Source: Microbacteriaceae bacterium (GTDB lineage Bacteria > Actinomycetota > Actinomycetes > Actinomycetales > Microbacteriaceae). From it: a stretch of 6,357 nt of DNA. The position numbers and the translations under genes were made by a program. Positions 1-4,095 of this stretch are shown here, piece by piece. A model generated the notes under the pieces. It was not told the origin of the DNA. It was given only the letters and a program-made list of their open reading frames with translations, and ran no database searches. The DNA lies in assembly GCA_947447385.1 (NCBI GenBank), contig CANFKN010000073.1, positions 1 through 6,357 of the forward strand, read 5' to 3'. Each line of letters starts with the position of its first letter. The first letter of the stretch is position 1.

Positions 1-930
1 GCGCTCGCCGCAGGCAACGCAGTGGTTCTAAAGCCGGCCGAATGGACGCCTTTGACTTCGATTCGCCTCGGCGAAATCGCACTTGAATCTGGCCTGCCAG
101 AAGGTCTCTTTCAGGTTTTGCCTGGTCGCGGCAGCGTTGTCGGCAACCGTTTCATCACCAATAAAGATGTGCGCAAAGTCGTATTCACAGGTTCAACCGA
201 AGTTGGCAAGCAGATTATGCGCGGGGCTGCAGACCAGATCAAGCGAGTCACACTAGAGCTTGGTGGCAAGAGCGCCAACATCGTCTTTGCCGACGCCGAC
301 ATCGAAAAAGCAGCAGCCAGCGCACCGTCATCGGTTTTTGAAAACGCAGGTCAAGACTGCTGCGCTCGCAGCCGCATCTTGGTGCAGCGCAGCGCTCTCG
401 ACAAGTTCATGGAGCACCTTGAACCAGCCGTCAAGGCCTATGCGGTTGGCGACCCTACGCTCGAATCAACCGAGATGGGTCCGATGATTTCGAAGGCACA
501 CTTTGAGTCAGTGAACAGCTACATCGATGGTGCGAACATCGCGTTTCGCGGGCAAGCACCAACCGGGCGAGGATTCTGGATCGCACCAACAGTGGTCATG
601 GCCACCGGCCTCGACGACGTTTGCATGACCGAAGAAATTTTTGGCCCGGTCGTAACCGTTCACCCGTTTGATGACGAAGCCGAGGCGCTCGAAATCGCCA
701 ACAACACCGAGTTTGGTTTGTCAGGTTCAATCTGGACTCGCGACGTCGGCCGCGCGATTCGCGTTGCACGTGGCGTTGAAAGCGGAAACCTGAGCGTCAA
801 CTCGCATTCATCCGTGCGATTTAACACCCCGTTTGGCGGCTTCAAACAATCAGGTTTGGGTCGCGAACTTGGCCCAGACGCACCGCTGCACTTCACCGAA
901 GAAAAGAACGTATTTATTCCGGCCGACTAG
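1..930 (+). CDS. Aldehyde dehydrogenase, NAD(P)-dependent, 5'-truncated by the window edge
   Basis: The reading frame is open from base 1 and ends at TAG 928-930, giving 309 residues; full-length relatives have about 450-480, so about 150 N-terminal residues lie off the window. Family enzymes oxidise aldehydes to carboxylates with NAD(P)+ in the cytosol. Visible landmarks in fragment numbering: KPAE at 11-14 (cofactor binding), FTGSTEVG at 62-69, general base Glu86 in LELGG, and nucleophile Cys120 in GQDCCARSR. The Glu-Cys spacing of 34 equals that of ALDH2 (Glu268/Cys302). EEIFGPV at 211-217 (cofactor-binding Glu212) and PFGGFKQSGLGRELG near the C-terminus follow. The motif around Cys differs from the GQVCSNGTR type of betaine aldehyde dehydrogenases. 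It resembles actinobacterial enzymes annotated as PuuC-like or gamma-glutamyl-aminoaldehyde dehydrogenases, so an amine-derived aldehyde is a reasonable but unproven substrate. The SDR gene follows after 36 bases. Family call is near certain; substrate is inference. Confidence 0.95.
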   Translation, partial: ALAAGNAVVLKPAEWTPLTSIRLGEIALESGLPEGLFQVLPGRGSVVGNRFITNKDVRKVVFTGSTEVGKQIMRGAADQIKRVTLELGGKSANIVFADADIEKAAASAPSSVFENAGQDCCARSRILVQRSALDKFMEHLEPAVKAYAVGDPTLESTEMGPMISKAHFESVNSYIDGANIAFRGQAPTGRGFWIAPTVVMATGLDDVCMTEEIFGPVVTVHPFDDEAEALEIANNTEFGLSGSIWTRDVGRAIRVARGVESGNLSVNSHSSVRFNTPFGGFKQSGLGRELGPDAPLHFTEEKNVFIPAD

Positions 931-954
931 GCCCAAAAGACGAAACAAAAATCG

Positions 955-960
955 AAAGGA
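955..960 (+). promoter_or_regulatory. Ribosome binding site of the SDR gene
   Basis: AAAGGA lies six bases before ATG 967, a normal Shine-Dalgarno position. It fixes the SDR start and falls in the 36-base gap after the aldehyde dehydrogenase. That gap is A-rich and shows no stem-loop followed by a T-run, so read-through from the upstream gene is expected. Confidence 0.75.
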
Positions 961-966
961 ACCAAA

Positions 967-1755
967 ATGTCAATCGAAAAGATCGACCTAACCCAGCGCC
1001 TCGCTGGCAAAGTGGCAGTAATCACCGGTGGTGCCAGCGGCATTGGCCTCGCAACTGCCAAGCGCTTCGCAGCTGAAGGTGCCAAAGTCGTGATTGGCGA
1101 CATGGACCCTACAACTGGTCAGGCAGCAGCCGAGCTAGTTGGCGGCTCATTCGTGCAGGTCAACGTTGCCGACGAAGCTCAGGTCAACAACCTGTTTGAC
1201 ACCGCGTTCAAACTTTATGGCAGCGTCGATATCGCGTTTAACAACGCCGGAATCTCACCGCCAGACGACGACTCAATCGAAACCACCGAGCTGCCAGCCT
1301 GGCAAAAAGTGCAAGACGTCAACCTCAAGAGCGTTTATCTTTGCTGCCGTGCTGCCCTTCGCTACATGGTGAAGCAACAGTCGGGTTCGATCATCAACAC
1401 CGCATCATTCGTTGCAGTTTTGGGTTCGGCAACCAGCCAGATTTCATACACCGCATCAAAGGGTGGCGTTTTGGCAATGAGCCGCGAGCTCGGTGTGCAG
1501 TTTGCCCGTCAGGGAATCCGCGTTAACGCACTTTGCCCTGGCCCAGTGAACACACCCTTGCTTCAGGAGCTTTTCGCAAAAGACCCAGAGCGCGCGCAGC
1601 GTCGCCTCGTGCACATTCCGGTAGGTCGTTTCGGCAAGCCAGAAGAAATGGCAGCAGCCGTGGCATTCTTGGCCAGCGATGACTCATCGTTCATCACCGG
1701 TTCGACATTCTTGGTTGACGGCGGAATCTCGGGCGCCTACGTCACACCAATGTAA
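967..1755 (+). CDS. Short-chain dehydrogenase/reductase (classical SDR), probably NAD-linked
   Basis: This is a complete 262-residue protein of normal length for a classical SDR, a cytosolic Rossmann-fold oxidoreductase usually working as a tetramer. Cofactor motif TGGASGIG is at 20-27, and Asp45 at the end of the second beta strand (VVIGDMD) points to NAD(H) rather than NADP(H). NNAG is at 92-95. The catalytic tetrad is complete: Asn119, Ser147, Tyr161 and Lys165 (SYTASK). A PGPVNTPL segment follows the active site, and the C-terminus has the usual LVDGGISG. Automatic annotation would often call it 3-oxoacyl-ACP reductase (FabG), but the NAD-type Asp and its place beside an aldehyde dehydrogenase and an FCD regulator favour a catabolic alcohol dehydrogenase that could feed that enzyme. 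The start is supported by AAAGGA six bases upstream. The exact substrate cannot be read from the sequence. Confidence 0.95.
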   Translation: MSIEKIDLTQRLAGKVAVITGGASGIGLATAKRFAAEGAKVVIGDMDPTTGQAAAELVGGSFVQVNVADEAQVNNLFDTAFKLYGSVDIAFNNAGISPPDDDSIETTELPAWQKVQDVNLKSVYLCCRAALRYMVKQQSGSIINTASFVAVLGSATSQISYTASKGGVLAMSRELGVQFARQGIRVNALCPGPVNTPLLQELFAKDPERAQRRLVHIPVGRFGKPEEMAAAVAFLASDDSSFITGSTFLVDGGISGAYVTPM

Positions 1756-1773
1756 TGAGATAAAACCCATTCA

Positions 1774-2553
1774 ATGAACGAATTCGCGAATCTAGAAGAA
1801 ACGACCACTGAGCCAGCCAACACTGTGGCCAGAGGGTCGCTTCTGCTAACCAAAATCAGAGGTGGCAACGCCTATGAAGAAACCGTCGAGCGCATTTTGC
1901 AGACGATTCGATTGGGGCTCATGCAGCCTAGCGATCAACTGCCACCTGAGCGCGAGCTTGCGTTGATGCTCGATGTTTCGCGAGACACCGTTCGCGACGC
2001 AACCTCTTCATTGGCCGAAGCTGGCTATCTGGTGATTCGTCGCGGCCGATATGGTGGCACGTTTATTGCCGATGAGATTCCGACCGGCGCGGTCAGAATC
2101 GGTCGCGATGGTGAGCTAATCAAACGAGCACAACTCAGCAGCGAAGAAATCAGTGACACGCTTATGTTTCGCGTGGTCTTAGAATCGGGGGCTGCCTACG
2201 AAGCTGCCTCGACCGAACTAACTCGCGAGGCACGCGATAATCTTTGGCAGGCCTACCTCGACACCAAAAACTCGAGCATCGAAGACTATCGACGACTCGA
2301 CTCGCGCTTTCACCTTTTGATAGGTGAGTTGAGCCGATCGAGCAGCCTAGTCAACCAGGTAGCTCAGTCGCGAATGAAAGTGAACGAGTTGCTCGACGAG
2401 ATTCCGCTATTGCAACCAAACATCACGCACTCAAATCAGCAGCACGAAGAAATCGTCATGGCGATTTTGACAGGGCAGGCCGAAAAAGCGAGTGCGGCGA
2501 TGCGAGCTCACCTCGAAGGCAGCGCTTCGCTGCTCAGGGGCTTCTTAGCCTAA
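1774..2553 (+). CDS. GntR-family transcriptional regulator, FadR subfamily with FCD ligand domain
   Basis: This is a complete 259-residue DNA-binding regulator. After a polar N-terminal tail of about 30 residues comes a winged helix at about 33-98. Its LPPERELA (56-63), VSRDTVRDA recognition region (68-76) and GRYGGTFI wing (91-98) are typical of GntR proteins. An all-helical FCD domain spans about 125-252; Asp176, His180, His224 and His246 match the D-x3-H...H...H metal site of this family, so a metal-bound small carboxylate or related effector is likely. The gene starts 18 bases after the SDR stop. No good Shine-Dalgarno is present, only a weak GAGA 13 bases before the ATG, so translation may depend on coupling and be low. 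Placed between the oxidation genes and gcvTHP, it probably controls the left cassette and could also affect the glycine cleavage genes. The effector is unknown. Confidence 0.94.
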   Translation: MNEFANLEETTTEPANTVARGSLLLTKIRGGNAYEETVERILQTIRLGLMQPSDQLPPERELALMLDVSRDTVRDATSSLAEAGYLVIRRGRYGGTFIADEIPTGAVRIGRDGELIKRAQLSSEEISDTLMFRVVLESGAAYEAASTELTREARDNLWQAYLDTKNSSIEDYRRLDSRFHLLIGELSRSSSLVNQVAQSRMKVNELLDEIPLLQPNITHSNQQHEEIVMAILTGQAEKASAAMRAHLEGSASLLRGFLA

Positions 2554-2555
2554 AT

Positions 2556-2575
2556 GTTTCGAAACTGCACCTGCA
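2556..2575. promoter_or_regulatory. Two abutting dyads between the regulator and gcvT; possible operator
   Basis: GTTTCGAAAC at 2556-2565 is a perfect 10-base palindrome. Directly next to it, TGCACCTGCA at 2566-2575 is a dyad with four-base arms and a two-base centre. They occupy half of the 39-base gap between the FCD regulator stop and the gcvT start, just before the gcvT ribosome binding site. Protein binding here could affect gcvT expression. The sequence does not match the TNGTNNNACNA pattern common for FadR-type operators, and one 10-base palindrome per about 1000 bases is expected by chance, so the functional reading is tentative. Confidence 0.3.
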
Positions 2576-2582
2576 AAATAAG

Positions 2583-2589
2583 AGAAGGA
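2583..2589 (+). promoter_or_regulatory. Ribosome binding site deciding the gcvT start
   Basis: AGAAGGA ends three bases before ATG 2593. The spacing is short, but it is the only purine-rich SD-like stretch near the start. It supports ATG 2593 over the in-frame ATG 2554, which directly abuts the TAA of the preceding gene. Confidence 0.6.
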
Positions 2590-2592
2590 TTC

Positions 2593-3693
2593 ATGAAGAC
2601 AACCCCGTTGCAACCAGAGCACGAAGCACTAGGCGCGAGCTTCACCGATTTTGGTGGCTGGCAAATGCCGGTGCGTTATGCCAATGAGCTTGCCGAACAC
2701 CATGCGGTTCGCACTTCGGCAGGACTTTTTGACATCAGCCACATGGCCGAAATCAGAGTTTCTGGCCCGCAGGCGGCAGAGTTTCTCGACTATGCACTGG
2801 TGAACCCGAGTTCTGTAATCGCTGTGACCAAGGCTAAATATTCTCTCATTTGTGCCGAGAACGGCGGCGTCATTGATGACCTCATCGTCTATCGACTAGC
2901 CGATGCTGAGTTTCTCGTCGTTGCCAATGCTGGCAACCGAGAAGTGGTTGCCGCTGAGCTTCAGGCTCGTGCCGCAAACTTTGCCGGTGCGACTGTCGTT
3001 GACGAATCAGACGACTGGGCGTTGATCGCCATTCAAGGCCCTAAATCAGCAGCGATTTTGCAGCAGGTTTGCGATCAGCCGTTGGCTGACGCAAAATACT
3101 ATTCGATTTTGTCAGCGCGGGTTGATGGTGTTGACGTTTTGCTAGGTCGCACCGGCTACACCGGTGAAGATGGTTTTGAGGTTTTCGCCCCAGCTGCAGC
3201 CGCCCGTCAAATCTGGCAACTGCTGCTAGCGACCGGCGGCAGCGACCTAACCCCTTGCGGCTTGGCTTGCCGCGACACATTGCGACTTGAAGCTGGCATG
3301 CCGCTTTATGGCCACGAACTCGACTTAGAACACAACCCGTTTGAAGCTGGTTTTGCCAAAGTGGTTCGCCTTGACCGCGACGCAGATTTCGTGGGCAAAG
3401 CAGCACTTGAGAAAATCGCCAGCGAGCCCATCGCCCGCCGCCTAATCAGCATCGTGGGGGAGGGCAAGCGCGCTGCGCGTCAAGGCTATGAGATTTTCGA
3501 GCCAGGCTCAGAGCGCGCTATCGGCGTCATCACCTCGGGTGCACTCTCACCAACTCTGGGCTACCCAGTGGCAATGGGCTATGTCGACGCCTCGGTTAGC
3601 GCCGAAGTTGGCACCAAACTTGAGGTCGACGTGCGAGGCACCCGACTCGAGTTCACAGTTTCAGCAGCACCTTTTTATAAGCGTTCAAAGTAA
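2593..3693 (+). CDS. gcvT: Glycine cleavage system T protein (aminomethyltransferase)
   Basis: This 366-residue protein transfers the aminomethyl carbon from the H-protein lipoyl arm to tetrahydrofolate, releasing ammonia and giving 5,10-methylene-THF. The start at 2593 gives MKTTPLQPEHEALGASF, the usual GcvT N-terminus; the upstream ATG 2554 would add 13 residues without homology. Landmarks in this numbering: GGWQMPVRY at 20-28, ISHMAE at 48-53, VIDDLIVYR at 93-101 with the conserved catalytic Asp96, GRTGYTGEDGFE at 185-196, and CGLACRDTLRLEAGMPLYG at 222-240 with folate-site Arg227. A C-terminal barrel domain covers about 275-360 and ends in PFYKR. Length is normal and no key residue is missing. 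It is the first gene of a gcvT-gcvH-gcvP row, with a 20-base gap to gcvH. No glycine riboswitch can fit in the 39 bases upstream. Confidence 0.97.
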   Translation: MKTTPLQPEHEALGASFTDFGGWQMPVRYANELAEHHAVRTSAGLFDISHMAEIRVSGPQAAEFLDYALVNPSSVIAVTKAKYSLICAENGGVIDDLIVYRLADAEFLVVANAGNREVVAAELQARAANFAGATVVDESDDWALIAIQGPKSAAILQQVCDQPLADAKYYSILSARVDGVDVLLGRTGYTGEDGFEVFAPAAAARQIWQLLLATGGSDLTPCGLACRDTLRLEAGMPLYGHELDLEHNPFEAGFAKVVRLDRDADFVGKAALEKIASEPIARRLISIVGEGKRAARQGYEIFEPGSERAIGVITSGALSPTLGYPVAMGYVDASVSAEVGTKLEVDVRGTRLEFTVSAAPFYKRSK

Positions 3694-3700
3694 CACCATC

Positions 3701-3707
3701 TAAGGAG
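3701..3707 (+). promoter_or_regulatory. Strong ribosome binding site of gcvH
   Basis: TAAGGAG sits six bases before ATG 3714 and is the best Shine-Dalgarno in the window. It suggests that the small H protein is translated more strongly than its neighbours, fitting its role as the shared lipoyl carrier that is often needed in excess of P and T. Confidence 0.85.
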
Positions 3708-3713
3708 AAAACC

Positions 3714-4091
3714 ATGGCTAACCCAACCAACCTTTCATACACCAAAGAACACGAGTGGGTTTTGGTCGAGGGCGACACCGCAACTGTCGGCATCACCAAG
3801 TTTGCTGCCGATGCCCTCGGCGAGGTCGTTTTTGTTGACCTGCCTAAAGTTGGCGCGGCAACCACCTACCTAAAAATCTTCGGCGAGGTCGAATCGACCA
3901 AGTCAGTTTCAGAGCTTTATTCACCAATCACCGGCGAGGTCGTTGAAGTAAACGCGAGCGTCAAGGCTTCGCCAGAGCTAATTAACTCGGATGCCTTCGG
4001 TGACGGCTGGCTCATCAAAGTGAAGTTTGCCGAATTGCCTGCCGACTTGTTGACCGCTGCCGAATACGATGCACTAACCCGAGAGGCCTAG
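3714..4091 (+). CDS. gcvH: Glycine cleavage system H protein (lipoyl carrier)
   Basis: This complete 125-residue protein is of standard length. GcvH carries the aminomethyl group on a lipoyl-lysine between the P, T and L proteins. The N-terminal YTKEHEWV (9-16) and VGITKFAADALGEVVFVDLP (25-44) are classic, and the lipoylation site is Lys63 in GEVESTKSVSELYSP. The last part, including NSDAFGDGWLIKV (91-103), also follows the family. The start is certain from the strong TAAGGAG six bases upstream. It lies 20 bases after gcvT and 4 bases before gcvP, so the three are almost surely cotranscribed. Modification needs lipoate ligase or LipA/LipB, which are not in the window. The fourth component, dihydrolipoyl dehydrogenase, is also absent here, as is common because it is shared with other complexes. 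Confidence 0.98.
   Translation: MANPTNLSYTKEHEWVLVEGDTATVGITKFAADALGEVVFVDLPKVGAATTYLKIFGEVESTKSVSELYSPITGEVVEVNASVKASPELINSDAFGDGWLIKVKFAELPADLLTAAEYDALTREA
4081..4086 (+). promoter_or_regulatory. Ribosome binding site supporting the TTG start of gcvP
   Basis: GAGAGG, inside the last codons of gcvH, ends nine bases before TTG 4096. Together with the in-frame stop TAA at 4075-4077 and the lack of any ATG or GTG in frame before 4156, it supports TTG as the start and implies translational coupling to gcvH. Confidence 0.6.
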
Positions 4092-4095
4092 TCAG

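Noticed and set aside
349..378. CCARSR after the catalytic GQ in the aldehyde dehydrogenase, instead of the common C-AGSR, as a possible broken active site
   Set aside because: Cys120 keeps the exact 34-residue spacing to Glu86 and all other motifs are intact. The Arg-for-Gly variant matches my recollection of related actinobacterial enzymes.
2467..2472. TTGACA, a perfect -35 box inside the regulator gene, as a possible gcv promoter
   Set aside because: No TATAAT-like hexamer occurs 16-18 bases downstream; the bases there are GC-rich coding sequence. The weak CAAAAT at 2574-2579 is far out of range.
3041..3406. Open frame of 121 codons on the - strand opposite gcvT
   Set aside because: The opposite strand encodes conserved GcvT motifs (GYTGEDGFE, CRDTLRLEAG). 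The antisense product is rich in Arg, Gln and Cys with no recognisable domain.
3819..3942. GGCGAGGTCG repeated three times within gcvH (3819, 3882, 3933)
   Set aside because: All copies are in the same frame and encode Gly-Glu-Val in three separate conserved strands of the lipoyl domain, using the same preferred codons. Protein constraint explains them.
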